From Arcanobacterium sp. (GTDB lineage Bacteria > Actinomycetota > Actinomycetes > Actinomycetales > Actinomycetaceae): a stretch of 64,000 nt of DNA. Positions 45,588 to 55,519 of the stretch are shown here, piece after piece. Under the pieces are notes generated by a model. It was given only the letters and a program-made list of their open reading frames with translations, searched no databases and was not told the origin of the DNA. The position numbers were made by a program, and so were the translations under genes. Numbering within the stretch: the stretch's first letter is position 1; each line of letters opens with the position of its first letter. The stretch is taken from NCBI GenBank assembly GCA_022768785.1, contig JALELI010000101.1:18637-82636 (forward strand), read 5' to 3'.

Positions 45588-46649
45588 CTACTCGGCCTGC
45601 ACGCCAAGCCATTCAGCCACTTTTTCTGTGAGCTTTTCATCAAATGCATCATCAGAATGATGCTCCCCAATCCATTGCTGCAAAGAGCCGCCAGCGCATT
45701 CATCGAGCTCTGCGCGGCACTGCTCCGTATCTACCACCGCGCGCCACAGCATTTTCTGCGCCTGCTCCGCATCATGGTAAAAGAATGGATAGCTTTCTGG
45801 CACGAGCGCCCGAGCCCACGGCAGGTCAGGGAATACTCCTACCACCCCTGCACCCAGCGCCTCCACATATTCGATGCCGTATGATTCCTCACGGCAAGTG
45901 GCTAGAAACGCTGTGGTGTGTGAGAGTGCATTCCAATACGATTCGCGCGTAGCGGTGAGCGGCCCCACCCACACCCAATCTTTCCGCGAGAATTTCATCG
46001 CTGCTTCACTCACTAGGTGGCTCTCGTGCAAGCGCATCTCCACTTTAATAGGGGTGCGTTTATGCACCCACTCGCACACATCGAGGAAAAGCTCTGGCTG
46101 CTTCACCGCAGAGAGATAGATAGCCGGATACAGCACCACCGGCACCTCCGGCTCGTGCCGTTCCTGCACGTGATTGAGCCTAAAACCCAGATTCACATAG
46201 CCGAGCCGCATCTTTTTATAGAGGCGAGAAACCGTCCACCGCTCAGCCAACTCCAGAATTTCCGAGGCGGTGCGCTCAGAATTAGCGAACGTAGGGAAGA
46301 GCGCCGCAGAAAGCGCGATAGATGCCAACGCCGCCTCTGCAGCAAATCTACTGGGCGAGCGCCATACAAAATTCATGATTTTCGGGTGTTCAGCCCCGGC
46401 AGCATACATTTTCTGCCACACTCGTGGAGAATCAATTACGTCCATGTTGAGCACTGCAGTTTCCTGCGGATCGAGGAACTCCAGAGGGGCCACATCAAAC
46501 CCATCACATTTTCGCACCTGTGCCCCGATCAATGTGGCTCCGGGATAGAGCCGCAGGATACGGCGTAAGAGGGTATCTCCAGCGGAGTGCCCAGCAACAC
46601 GCCCATCGGCGTTGATAACGGCTTTATCGCGCTTGATTGCTAGTTTCAT
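45588..46649 (-). CDS. glycosyltransferase (GT-B type, family 1/4-like)
   Basis: A 353-residue protein with a GT-B-like arrangement. The C-terminal donor-binding region reads ATCREESYGIEYVEALGAGV around residues 255-275, the E-x7-E-type signature of family 4 transferases, followed by FPDLPWARALVPESYPFFY. The N-terminal half is atypical and lacks the usual glycine-rich opening. Sugar donor and acceptor are unknown. ATG at 46649 follows GAGGA; the ORF track's GTG three codons earlier overlaps that site and is rejected. Nothing around it suggests a polysaccharide cluster. Confidence 0.7.
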   Translation of the reverse strand: MKLAIKRDKAVINADGRVAGHSAGDTLLRRILRLYPGATLIGAQVRKCDGFDVAPLEFLDPQETAVLNMDVIDSPRVWQKMYAAGAEHPKIMNFVWRSPSRFAAEAALASIALSAALFPTFANSERTASEILELAERWTVSRLYKKMRLGYVNLGFRLNHVQERHEPEVPVVLYPAIYLSAVKQPELFLDVCEWVHKRTPIKVEMRLHESHLVSEAAMKFSRKDWVWVGPLTATRESYWNALSHTTAFLATCREESYGIEYVEALGAGVVGVFPDLPWARALVPESYPFFYHDAEQAQKMLWRAVVDTEQCRAELDECAGGSLQQWIGEHHSDDAFDEKLTEKVAEWLGVQAE

Positions 46650-46806
46650 TCTCTTCACTCCTCAATAATTGATCGCGGTGATATCACTTGATGCGGCACC
46701 GAAGTGCACACCCCGCCACCTCTCTAATGATTGGGTCTTATAAATCAAGCTTTGAGTGTGGCTTGAAGTGGGAATCTGGCATAGCTCAGTAGACATAACT
46801 CGGCCC

Positions 46807-49338
46807 TCAAAGCTTGGAAATTACTTCGGCCGAAACAGAATCAGATTCAGTTGCAGCAGCTGTTTCAGCGGCTGCAACATTTGCTTCGGTTGCGTGCTCG
46901 GGAGCGCTATCGATCTGGCTACTGATCCGCATACGGTAGAACGAACTCCACACAAAGAAGAACGACACGAGGAAAAACACACCAGCTAGCACATGCACGA
47001 GCACTCCCAGCCCTTGAGCAGTGAGCGAAACTCCGAGTTCCACCGCAAGCAATCCGAAAAGGGTGGTGAATTTGATAATTGGGTTCAGCGCCACTGAAGA
47101 GGTGTCTTTGAAAGGATCCCCCACCGTATCTCCCACAATCGAAGCATCGTGCAATTCGGTGCCTTTCATGTGCAGATCTACTTCCACTACTTTCTTTGCG
47201 TTATCCCAAGCGCCTCCGGCATTCGCCATAAAGATAGCCTGATAGAGGCCGAAAATAGCGATTGAGATCAGATACCCAATGAAGAAATACGGCTCTACAA
47301 ACGCGAAGCTCAACGTGGCGAAGAAAACCGCTAGGAAGATAAGCAGCATTCCCTGTTGCGCATACTGCGTGCAGATATCCACCACTCGGCGGCTATCTTC
47401 TGGGTTCGCTTTCTCAGTGCTGGTGTCGAGATGGATATTCTCTTTAATAAACGCCACCGCGCGGTTTGCCCCTGTTGTTACTGCCTGGATAGAAGCTCCT
47501 GAAAACCAGAAGATCATCGCGCCGCCCGTGATGAGCCCCAGCAAGAATGGGGCATGCAGCAGCGAGAGGCTCTCCACAGCAGCTCGATCGGTGAGAGAAC
47601 TAGTGAGCGAAATAATGATCGAGAAAATCATTGTGGTGGCTCCCACCACAGCTGTACCGATCAACACAGGCTTGGCTGTTGCTTTAAACGTATTACCAGC
47701 GCCGTCATTATCCTCAAGCATCAGCTTGGCCACGTCCCACTGTGGTTTGAGCGAATAGCTCTTAATGAGCTCTGTCTCCACATCAGGAATCTGCTCAATG
47801 CGGCTCAGTTCATATACGCTCTGAGCATTGTCTGTCACTGGCCCATAGGAATCCACAGCGATCGTCACCGGCCCCATGCCCAAGAACCCAAAAGCCACCA
47901 GACCGAAGGCAAACACCGCCGGCGCAATCATAAATTGCCCCAAGCCAAGCAAACTCATCACATAGGCCACTGCCATTAACCCCACAATGGCAACTCCCAG
48001 GAAATAGCCCGAGAAGTTCCCAGCCACAAGCCCACTGAGAATATTGAGCGAAGCCCCGCCCTCGCGTGAACTTTTCACCGTTTCGCGCACGAAACGTGAA
48101 TTAGTTGAGGTGAATACTTTCACCAGCTCCGGAATCAGCGCCCCCGCAAGAGTGCCGCACGTGATGATCGTGGCGAGTTTCCACCACATTCCTTGCCCGA
48201 GCTGCCCGAGCATAAATGCTGAGACGGCGTAGATCAACACGATACAGATAATTGAGGTGAGCCATACCAGCGTGGTGAGCGGTGTTTCAAAGTTCATTCT
48301 GCGAGCTGCGCCAAAGCGAGCTTTCACCCACGCTCCATTCAATGCATAGGCGCCGGCTGCGCCCACAATCATCGCAGCACGAATCACGAAAATCCACACC
48401 AGCAGCAATGCCTGAAGTGCCGGATCAGAGACGGCAAGCATCACGAAGGTGACTAGAGCAACTCCAGTGACGCCGTACGTTTCAAATCCATCGGCACTCG
48501 GGCCCACAGAATCTCCGGCGTTGTCTCCCGTGCAATCGGCAATCACACCTGGGTTGCGTGGATCATCTTCACCAATTTTGAACACAATCTTCATAAGATC
48601 AGCGCCGATATCAGCGATCTTCGTGAAGATCCCACCGGCGATCCGCAGCGCCGAAGCTCCGAGCGATTCTCCGATAGCAAACCCAATAAAGCACGCTCCC
48701 GCCACATCAGCAGGAAGCCAAACCAAAATCACTAGCATCATGAAGAGCTCAAGTGAAATGAGCACTGTGCCAATACTCATGCCGGCCTGTAGCGGAATTC
48801 TATGCACGTGATATGGGAGCCCCCGCAACGATGCGAAAGCTGTGCGAGCATTTGCAAAGGTATTCACCCTGATTCCAAACCACGCCACTGCATAGGACCC
48901 TCCCATACCGAGCAGCGAGAAGAGCACCACAATGCTCACTTTGGCCCATGAGAACCCCACCAGCACCTTGTAATACACGAGAATCACCGCAGTGATAAAC
49001 GCCCATAGGATCAGCAAAAACTTTCCCTGCCGCGTGAGATACGCCTTGCAGGTGGAATAGATCAGCTCTGCAACATCGCGCATCGAACTGTGCACAGGCA
49101 GTTTCCGCAGCTTGAGAAAAGTGAACAAGCCAAAAAGCAAGCCCACCACGCAGATCGCCATGCCGGCCACCAGCAGCACCACACCGCTCATGCCATGCAC
49201 GTGTGCCAAACTCAAATCTGGGAGCACTAAATTCGCTTCGCCTCCACCAGCTTTGCCGCCACCAGTTTCTGGGCTAACCGTTGGAATTCTTCCCAGCAGA
49301 CCGCCCCCCATAGGCCACACCGCCGTAACCCCGCTCAT
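46807..49338 (-). CDS. hppA: membrane-bound proton-translocating pyrophosphatase
   Basis: An 843-residue integral membrane pyrophosphatase with about 16 membrane segments. Substrate-binding motifs are intact: DIGADLMKIVFKIGEDDPRN and CTGDNAGDSVGPSADGFETYG, and the C-terminal NAGGAWDNAKK...DTVGDPFKDTSS. The residue that distinguishes potassium dependence is Lys in GAGNTFKATAKP (about residue 549), which predicts a potassium-independent enzyme. It couples hydrolysis of pyrophosphate, produced by enzymes such as Prs and acyl-CoA ligases, to ion pumping. The ATG at 49338 follows GGAGAG. The Ala/Glu/Ser-rich C-terminal tail of about 35 residues and the glycine-rich N-terminal 50 residues are extra. 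Confidence 0.94.
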   Translation of the reverse strand: MSGVTAVWPMGGGLLGRIPTVSPETGGGKAGGGEANLVLPDLSLAHVHGMSGVVLLVAGMAICVVGLLFGLFTFLKLRKLPVHSSMRDVAELIYSTCKAYLTRQGKFLLILWAFITAVILVYYKVLVGFSWAKVSIVVLFSLLGMGGSYAVAWFGIRVNTFANARTAFASLRGLPYHVHRIPLQAGMSIGTVLISLELFMMLVILVWLPADVAGACFIGFAIGESLGASALRIAGGIFTKIADIGADLMKIVFKIGEDDPRNPGVIADCTGDNAGDSVGPSADGFETYGVTGVALVTFVMLAVSDPALQALLLVWIFVIRAAMIVGAAGAYALNGAWVKARFGAARRMNFETPLTTLVWLTSIICIVLIYAVSAFMLGQLGQGMWWKLATIITCGTLAGALIPELVKVFTSTNSRFVRETVKSSREGGASLNILSGLVAGNFSGYFLGVAIVGLMAVAYVMSLLGLGQFMIAPAVFAFGLVAFGFLGMGPVTIAVDSYGPVTDNAQSVYELSRIEQIPDVETELIKSYSLKPQWDVAKLMLEDNDGAGNTFKATAKPVLIGTAVVGATTMIFSIIISLTSSLTDRAAVESLSLLHAPFLLGLITGGAMIFWFSGASIQAVTTGANRAVAFIKENIHLDTSTEKANPEDSRRVVDICTQYAQQGMLLIFLAVFFATLSFAFVEPYFFIGYLISIAIFGLYQAIFMANAGGAWDNAKKVVEVDLHMKGTELHDASIVGDTVGDPFKDTSSVALNPIIKFTTLFGLLAVELGVSLTAQGLGVLVHVLAGVFFLVSFFFVWSSFYRMRISSQIDSAPEHATEANVAAAETAAATESDSVSAEVISKL

Positions 49339-49617
49339 TCGCTCTCCACTCCACATTGTGCCGCAGACCGCTCACGCACTCGGCCCAGACTTTGGTTCAC
49401 ATACCGCATACGCAGTATGTGCGTGGCGCACGGCGCTCCATTGCGCAGCACGCCACGCCTCTTATCGTATGATTGACATCACAAGCCAACCTCGGCCATT
49501 AGACCCAAGTTTTTGCTGTGTAAAATGTATATATTTTGCTGTTTTACGCAGGCTTCTTACGTAGCGTATTTGTGCAGCGTTATCACACAACTTGCTGCGT
49601 TTCACAAGGAGGAAAAT

Positions 49618-50454
49618 ATGCTCGCACACTATAGCGCTGGATCTCCACACGCCCCACTCGTGGTGTTGGTGCATGGAGTTACCGATGCTGCCACCAGCTG
49701 GGCAGAGCTCATCACACATCTCGCTCCCACTCGCCACGTGGTAGCCATCGATATGCTCGGCCACGGCCTATCCCCCAGATATACCGCAGCCACTTTACAA
49801 TCTCCAGGCGACGCCGGCGCAGCAGCTTTCGAGGAAACGCTCGATTATCTTGTGGCTGCTCACGGCACGGCGGTGCTCATCGGGCATTCGATGGGCGGCT
49901 CTATCGTGGCAAGCGTTGCCAGCAAACGCCCAGAACTGGTGGCCGGCCTAATCCTGGAAGATCCTGCGTGGCTCAGCAGCGAGCAAACCACCGCATACCA
50001 TACGCACACCCAGGAATATCTCTCTTATGCGCAGCGAGTATGGCGTGCAGATCCCGAGCAGACCATAGCCCAGAACGTGACGGAGCGCGGGCTGCGAGCA
50101 CCCGGGATCGAGCGCCCTGGGGCCGATGGCACCCGCGGCTGGAGCGTGCCTGACCACACCGGCTGGGCTTTCGGAAAAGGCCTGACAGATTTAGCGCTCA
50201 TCGAAAATGGCAGCGTGGCCGTTTCGCAGCCATGGCAAGAAATTGCTCGTTCTCTGGCTATTCCCACCGTGGTTATCACTTCCGACGGCCCGGATATTGT
50301 GATTGGGAAGCGCGGGGCGAAAGAGATTGCAGAGCTTGGCAACCAGCTCATCACGATAGAGTGGATTCCCGGAGTGGGGCACAATGTGCGCCGCAGCGCA
50401 CCGCAAAAATACGAGAAAATCGTAGATCGTTGCTTGGCACAGTGGCAGCCATGA
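49618..50454 (+). CDS. alpha/beta hydrolase
   Basis: A 278-residue alpha/beta-hydrolase. The oxyanion segment is VLVHGVTDAATSW, the nucleophile Ser is in LIGHSMGGSIV (about residue 95), and the catalytic His in PGVGHNVRR (about 256). ATG at 49618 is preceded by AAGGAGG, whereas the ORF track opens 35 codons upstream. Substrate unknown; by family it may be an esterase or lactonase. Divergent from hppA, with an AT-rich promoter region between them. Confidence 0.88.
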   Translation: MLAHYSAGSPHAPLVVLVHGVTDAATSWAELITHLAPTRHVVAIDMLGHGLSPRYTAATLQSPGDAGAAAFEETLDYLVAAHGTAVLIGHSMGGSIVASVASKRPELVAGLILEDPAWLSSEQTTAYHTHTQEYLSYAQRVWRADPEQTIAQNVTERGLRAPGIERPGADGTRGWSVPDHTGWAFGKGLTDLALIENGSVAVSQPWQEIARSLAIPTVVITSDGPDIVIGKRGAKEIAELGNQLITIEWIPGVGHNVRRSAPQKYEKIVDRCLAQWQP

Positions 50455-50530
50455 GCACCGCAAAACGCAAACGCATAGCTATGTTGCTATGGCGTATCAA
50501 GCGCTTACTAACCAGCTTTTAGCCTTATTA

Positions 50531-50613
50531 TTAACTTAGTAGGAACGAGATTATTAGCCCCGATAGCTTAACCCAGTAGGAGCAGGCCCTCTTAACCCAG
50601 TGGGAGCAGGCCC
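50531..50613. repeat. three imperfect tandem repeats
   Basis: The unit TTAACCCAGTAGGAGCAGGCCC recurs at 50567-50589 and 50591-50613 (one A/G difference, with C in front of each), and a degenerate copy TTAACTTAGTAGGAACGAG starts at 50531. They occupy the gap between the hydrolase and the aldo-keto reductase. Role unknown. Confidence 0.6.
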
Positions 50614-50723
50614 CGCTAATCATCAGGTTAATCAGCCGGGCGCTATTAAATTGCCAAGATTTATATAGACGCTTCCATAAAAATTGTGAGACGCCTCCAC
50701 GAAGAAAGAATTAAGGAGAAGGT

Positions 50724-51575
50724 ATGGCATTCAAATCCCATGAGATTCCGAGTTTGCCACTGCTCGGTGGCGGTCGTATTCCGCAGCTCGGGTTTGGCAC
50801 ATATCCGTTGCGCGGAAAGGCAGCACAAGCTGCTGTAGAGCAAGCTCTGGAGCTTGGATATCGCCATATCGACACCGCCCAGATGTATCACAACGAAGAA
50901 GCAGTGGGAGCAGCTATAGCAGCGAGTGGGATTGCGCGCAACGAAATTTTTCTCACCACTAAATTGGATAATGGCTATCACGCCCCCGATGCAGCACGCC
51001 GCTCGCTCGATGAATCACTCACAAAATTGCGCACAGATCACGTGGATCTCTTTCTGATCCATTGGCCAATGCCCAAAGCATACGGCGGTACTTATCCAGA
51101 AACTTGGCGTGTGATGCAAGAATTCAGAGCCGATGGGAGAGCACTCGATGTGGGAGTTTCCAACTTCGAGATAGCCCACCTGGAGCGGCTGCTCTCCGAG
51201 GTGGGAGTGATGCCCGCCGTCAATCAGATAGAAGCGCACCCACTTTTCCGTAACGACGCCGTCCGCGAGTGGACGAAAGCTCACGGTGGCTTGATTGAGG
51301 CATGGAAGCCGATTATTCGCGGAAAGATTCTAGCCGATCCAGAATTGGCAGCAGCCGCGCAGCGGCTCGGGCGCACTCCAGCTCAGCTCATTTTGCGTTG
51401 GCACATCGAACGCGGAGATGTGGTGTTTCCCAAGAGCGCCCACCCAGATCGAATGCGCGAAAACCTAAATATCTTTGATTTCCAGCTCGATGCTGCCGCC
51501 ACTGCCACGCTCAATGCGATGAATCTCGGGGAAGCGGGCCGCACTGGCGCGCACCCCAACGAAATGAATGAGTGA
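50724..51575 (+). CDS. aldo/keto reductase (2,5-diketogluconate reductase-like)
   Basis: A 283-residue NADPH-dependent reductase of the AKR5-like branch. Catalytic residues appear as Asp and Tyr in RHIDTAQMYHNEEAVG, Lys in IFLTTKLDNG and His in DLFLIHWPMP; NADP-binding is VFPKSAHPDRMRENLNIF. It reduces carbonyls such as keto-sugars or aldehydes. ATG at 50724 has GGAGAAGG close upstream. No operon partner is evident. Confidence 0.92.
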   Translation: MAFKSHEIPSLPLLGGGRIPQLGFGTYPLRGKAAQAAVEQALELGYRHIDTAQMYHNEEAVGAAIAASGIARNEIFLTTKLDNGYHAPDAARRSLDESLTKLRTDHVDLFLIHWPMPKAYGGTYPETWRVMQEFRADGRALDVGVSNFEIAHLERLLSEVGVMPAVNQIEAHPLFRNDAVREWTKAHGGLIEAWKPIIRGKILADPELAAAAQRLGRTPAQLILRWHIERGDVVFPKSAHPDRMRENLNIFDFQLDAAATATLNAMNLGEAGRTGAHPNEMNE

Positions 51576-51609
51576 GCTGGGCAAATGAGCTGCGAATAAG
51601 GTGCACTCT

Positions 51610-51689
51610 TCTCTTTTCCCACAGGGGCTTGGGCATGTGCTCCTCCACTATTCCGTGTATCGCTTAACATCTCTTTTCCCGCAGGGGCT
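51610..51689. repeat. 20-bp direct repeat downstream of the reductase
   Basis: TCTCTTTTCCCACAGGGGCT (51610-51629) recurs with one change at 51670-51689. Each contains CCC...GGGG self-complementarity. It marks the boundary to the decayed region that follows. Confidence 0.5.
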
Positions 51690-51847
51690 GGGCGCTCAAT
51701 GAGATGAGCTCTCACAAACCAAAGAGATTTCTAAAAACCTCTCTCAGAAAGCACGGCCACGCCTGTGGGATCAGGTGAAACCACTTTAAGGCTGTGAGCA
51801 GTTTAGGCTAAATCATTTGTGAGTATGTTTTAGCTGCTTGCTCAAAC

Positions 51848-52495
51848 ATGACGATCGCCTATCAGATCTCCTGCAGAATAAAAACTGCCCTACAGATGAA
51901 TACCACAATAAAAGCCTTCAATAAGCTGGCCGTACTTATTAATGCTATTGAAAATCACAGTACACTCCAGCACATGCAGGAGACGATGGCGGAAACTCTT
52001 GCCTAGCTATCCCGCACGCCCAGCATATTTCAGTCGGCGCTGGCCAAAGCAGCTGCGCTAACGAGCAACGGCGCTCTGAGCCAGATGAGCCAGCTAACAT
52101 CTTCTAAAACGAACGGGCTTCAAGCGAATAGCCATACTGATTCCCAGCAAACAAGTTATAACGATGAATGAGGAACTCTACTAAGCGCCAAGAGACTTGA
52201 GCTTGCAGTGAAAGAAGCGGCAAAGAAAACCATGCCGAAATTACACCTTTGAAAAATGTGCACCATCAATCACTTTCATATCTCTAATTCGTGGCGGTCA
52301 ATTCACGCGCAAACATACAGGAAGATCACCGCTGAGGCTCATCTTCCAAAAAATACTTATAACATTGCTACAGTAGAACAACTCCTAAAAAGCTACGTTG
52401 ACGACGTACCCGTTAGTGAGATCGGTGGTTTGCTTTGGTCTCCTCAAGATTTAGCTTGGAACCGATACAGACAATTACGGGCACTGCCTCGATAG
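51848..52495 (+). pseudogene. decayed gene of unknown family, three in-frame stops
   Basis: One reading frame runs 216 codons from ATG at 51848 to a stop at 52495, broken only by TAG at 52004, TGA at 52169 and TGA at 52250. Each piece is protein-like: MTIAYQISCRIKTALQMNTT, then LAKAAALTSNGALSQMSQLT, then LELAVKEAAKKTMPKLHL, and finally VEQLLKSYVDDVPVSEIGG with WNRYRQLRALPR. Absence of frameshifts alongside three stops suggests recent decay by point mutation. I do not recognise the family. The ORF track shows only the last piece. Base composition is lower in GC than the surroundings, in keeping with acquired DNA. It borders the CoA-pathway operon. Confidence 0.5.
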
Positions 52496-52674
52496 ACCTA
52501 TGCAGGAGCATTGCAGCCAGCCAGTTAATGAGCGCTGTAAGGTTGCCTCATTAATTGCTCTGTTTTTACTTACGATTAGCACCCAGCTCTAGCGTTACAG
52601 TTTGTTGAGGAAACAGATCCTACAGATAACCGGTCAAAAGGCCACAACAAGATCTTGCCCGCGATTTTTCTTAA

Positions 52675-54273
52675 TTAGTAGATTTTATATTCCTCGATAA
52701 TGCGTTTTTTCACTGCATTTTTGTCGATCTTTCCCCCGGCCGTTAGCGGCAACTGTGGAACAATGCAGAAATAAACTGGCACTTGGTATCTCGCTAGGCG
52801 CTGATTCAGGCTCATCTTTATCGCGTCGAATGAGATGTTGCTGCCGGGCTTCGCCACAATTGCAGCAGCCCCCACTTCTCCGTACATCACATCAGGCACC
52901 CCAACAACGGCTGCGTCTGCCACAGAATCTAGGCCACGAAGTTCTTCCTCAACGTCGATACACCAGATTTTCTCGCCACCACGGTTAATCATGTCTTTCT
53001 TGCGGTCGAGAATATATACGAACGATTCATTGTTGATCGTGCCAACATCACCGGTAGCAAGCCAGCCATCTGCTCCTGGAGATTTTTCCGGAAGTTTGTC
53101 GTACCCAGGGGTGATGTTTGCCCCGCGCAGGTATATTTCTCCTACAGCCCCTACCTCAACCTCAGCGCCATCGTCATCACAAATTTTCACGTCCATTCCT
53201 GGAATGGGTTTACCGGAGCTTCCTATAAATGGCGAGGTGGCGGCGTCAGACGGGAAAACGAATCCCGGCGAGCACGATTCGGTGAGGCCATAAATCGTTC
53301 GGAATTCCATGCCGGGCATCCAGTCGTGCAGTGCGCGTATCCGAGAAACCGGCATATGCGCGGCACCGCAAGCGATTTTCTGCACGCTCGGCAACTCGGG
53401 GAAGCGTTCGCGTTCTTCGAGCATTAAAGTAAACACCGTAGGAGAGGCGTGAATGAAGCTGATGTTCGAGATAAAAACTTCTCTCACGAACGAACGGCCC
53501 ACCATGCGCTTTTGCACGTGGATTGTGCCTCCCAAATAGAGGAAGAGCCCAATAATCGCGATCATTCCCGTCACGTGGTAGATGGGGACAGCGATGATCG
53601 TTGAGTCGCTGCTCGAAAGCCCGAGAACGCGCGCATAGGAACGGACGGCGTGCACTGCATTCAAATTTGAGAGCAGCACTCCCTTGCTCTGTGACGTTGT
53701 GCCAGACGTGAAAAGCAAGATCGCATGATGCGCTAGTGAGGCCACGATGGGAGGCTCCTCGCCGTGCTGCTCGTCAATAGGGAGCCCGTATGCACACGAA
53801 TTGGAGTTGCTCACGATCACGCGACATCCACCAAACCACTGGGATTGCTCGGGGTGGCAGATCACGAGATCCAGATCGGCTCGCGCCACAAGCGCAAGTA
53901 TCTCGGCTTTTCGGAATTTTCCTGGAAGGGGCACAGCAACCGCACCCAATCTGTTGAGCGCATAGAAAGACGTGATGAAATCGATCCCGTTGTCGAGCAA
54001 GAGGCCTACACGGCTGTTTTCCGTGATGCCGTGCTCGTGATAGAGCAGCCGCGCAAAATTATCAACCAGAGCTAACACTTCTGCAAATGTGTATGAGTGA
54101 GAATCTTCGGTGACGATGGCCGGTTTAGACGCAAATTTCTGGGCGCTGTTCACGAGAGTTTCATATAGTGATGACGGCGTGGGCATGTAGGTTCGCACCT
54201 CACGCCCTGCAACAGTGATGTGCTCCATATCAGACGTCAGCTCTGTGGGCCAGCAATCTTCACCTCGTAGCAT
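52675..54273 (-). CDS. acyl-CoA ligase (AMP-binding family)
   Basis: A 532-residue ANL-superfamily ligase. The phosphate-binding loop is LLFTSGTTSQSKGV (about residue 190), followed by IYGLTESCSPG, YLRGANITPGY, DRKKDMINRGGEKI and the catalytic Lys in LTAGGKIDKNAV near the C terminus. It activates a carboxylate as acyl-adenylate and then thioester; chain specificity is unknown but neighbours suggest a short hydroxy acid. ATG at 54273 follows AGGAGG and overlaps the glycerate kinase stop by 14 bases. It is the last gene of the LacI-controlled seven-gene operon. Confidence 0.9.
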   Translation of the reverse strand: MLRGEDCWPTELTSDMEHITVAGREVRTYMPTPSSLYETLVNSAQKFASKPAIVTEDSHSYTFAEVLALVDNFARLLYHEHGITENSRVGLLLDNGIDFITSFYALNRLGAVAVPLPGKFRKAEILALVARADLDLVICHPEQSQWFGGCRVIVSNSNSCAYGLPIDEQHGEEPPIVASLAHHAILLFTSGTTSQSKGVLLSNLNAVHAVRSYARVLGLSSSDSTIIAVPIYHVTGMIAIIGLFLYLGGTIHVQKRMVGRSFVREVFISNISFIHASPTVFTLMLEERERFPELPSVQKIACGAAHMPVSRIRALHDWMPGMEFRTIYGLTESCSPGFVFPSDAATSPFIGSSGKPIPGMDVKICDDDGAEVEVGAVGEIYLRGANITPGYDKLPEKSPGADGWLATGDVGTINNESFVYILDRKKDMINRGGEKIWCIDVEEELRGLDSVADAAVVGVPDVMYGEVGAAAIVAKPGSNISFDAIKMSLNQRLARYQVPVYFCIVPQLPLTAGGKIDKNAVKKRIIEEYKIY

Positions 54274-55423
54274 TGGCAGTTCCTCCTAAGCTCATACCCG
54301 TATTAAGTAGCTGAAAAGCCGTTGTGGCCGCAGCTCGCAAGCTCGGCTGTGCTTTCTTCAATATTTGTTCGAGGGGAGCTACTTCGCGCACGGTTGAGAC
54401 GATTGCGGAGAATCCCTGCGGGTAAAGTTCTTCGCTTCCTTCTCCCACAATTCCGGCAAAGGCCACCACTGGTACTCCGTATTTCTTTGCCAGTTGAGCC
54501 ACTCCCCACGGCGTTTTTCCATGCGCCGTCTGGTGATCGATTTTCCCTTCACCCGTCACCACAAGATCAGCATCTGCCACGAGCGATTCGAGGCCAACGG
54601 AGGTGATGACGACGTCAACTCCCGGCTGTGCTTTCGCTCCAAGGAGAGCGATAAATGAGACGCCGAGCCCGCCAGCTGCCCCGGCACCTGGCATCTCAGA
54701 AAATTTTTCGCCATATGTTTCATCTAATATGTGGCCGTAGTGTGATAAGGCGGAATCAAAAACCGGAAGCTCTTCCGGCGTCACTCCTTTTTGTGGGCCA
54801 AATGTGAACGTGGCCCCCTGTGCCCCAGCAAGCGGATTATTCACATCGCACGCTAAAATCACTTCCACGTGGCGCCACGCTGCGCGGATAGCGTCACCTT
54901 CTAGGTGATGGGCTTTTTCTAAAGCTAGCGGCTCAACTGGAATCTCTGCCCCCTGCTCGTTGAATAGGCGTACCCCCAGCTCATAGGCCATACCCCAACC
55001 GCCGTCATTCGTGGCAGAACCGCCCAAACCGATAATCACTTTCTGCGGGTGGAGAGCGAGGATTTCTCGCAGTACGATACCCACACCACGAGTGCTGGAG
55101 GCTCGCGGGTTTCTCTCTTCCGGGGAAATATGCTCGATTCCAATTGCCTCAGCAACTTCGAAGATTGCAATCCGCGTATCAGCAACCCACCCGATACGGG
55201 CGGCTCTCGGCCGCCCGAGGGCATCGAGCGTTTCAATGCTGAGGAATTCTCCGCCGAGCGCGTCTACTAGCGACTGCGTAGTGCCCTCGCCGCCGTCTGC
55301 CATCGGCACTTCAGTGCACTCTGCATGCGGCCACACTGCCCGCGCTGCCTCAGCAACTGTTGCAGCAGCCGTCTTTGCAGACATCGTCTCTTTGAATGAA
55401 TCCGGCGCAATAACGATCTTCAT
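54260..55423 (-). CDS. glycerate 2-kinase
   Basis: A 387-residue GarK/GlxK-type glycerate kinase. Family segments: KIVIAPDSFKETMSAKTAA at the N terminus, VPMADGGEGTTQSLVDALGG, GLGGSATNDGGWGMAYELG and the C-terminal VVTGEGKIDHQTAHGK with PVVAFAGIVG. It phosphorylates glycerate to 2-phosphoglycerate, feeding glycolysis. Its presence inside a CoA-transferase/thiolase operon is unusual and is the strongest hint that glycerate is a product of the pathway. ATG at 55423 follows AGAGGAAGAG. It precedes and overlaps the ligase gene. Confidence 0.94.
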   Translation of the reverse strand: MKIVIAPDSFKETMSAKTAAATVAEAARAVWPHAECTEVPMADGGEGTTQSLVDALGGEFLSIETLDALGRPRAARIGWVADTRIAIFEVAEAIGIEHISPEERNPRASSTRGVGIVLREILALHPQKVIIGLGGSATNDGGWGMAYELGVRLFNEQGAEIPVEPLALEKAHHLEGDAIRAAWRHVEVILACDVNNPLAGAQGATFTFGPQKGVTPEELPVFDSALSHYGHILDETYGEKFSEMPGAGAAGGLGVSFIALLGAKAQPGVDVVITSVGLESLVADADLVVTGEGKIDHQTAHGKTPWGVAQLAKKYGVPVVAFAGIVGEGSEELYPQGFSAIVSTVREVAPLEQILKKAQPSLRAAATTAFQLLNTGMSLGGTANATR

Positions 55424-55519
55424 GGTCTCTTCCTCTGAGACGCCGGGAATTGAGGAAATCAGCGATTCGCCATTCCCACAATTCCCAGCGCCTACTGATT
55501 ATGAATGATGCCCAGTGGA

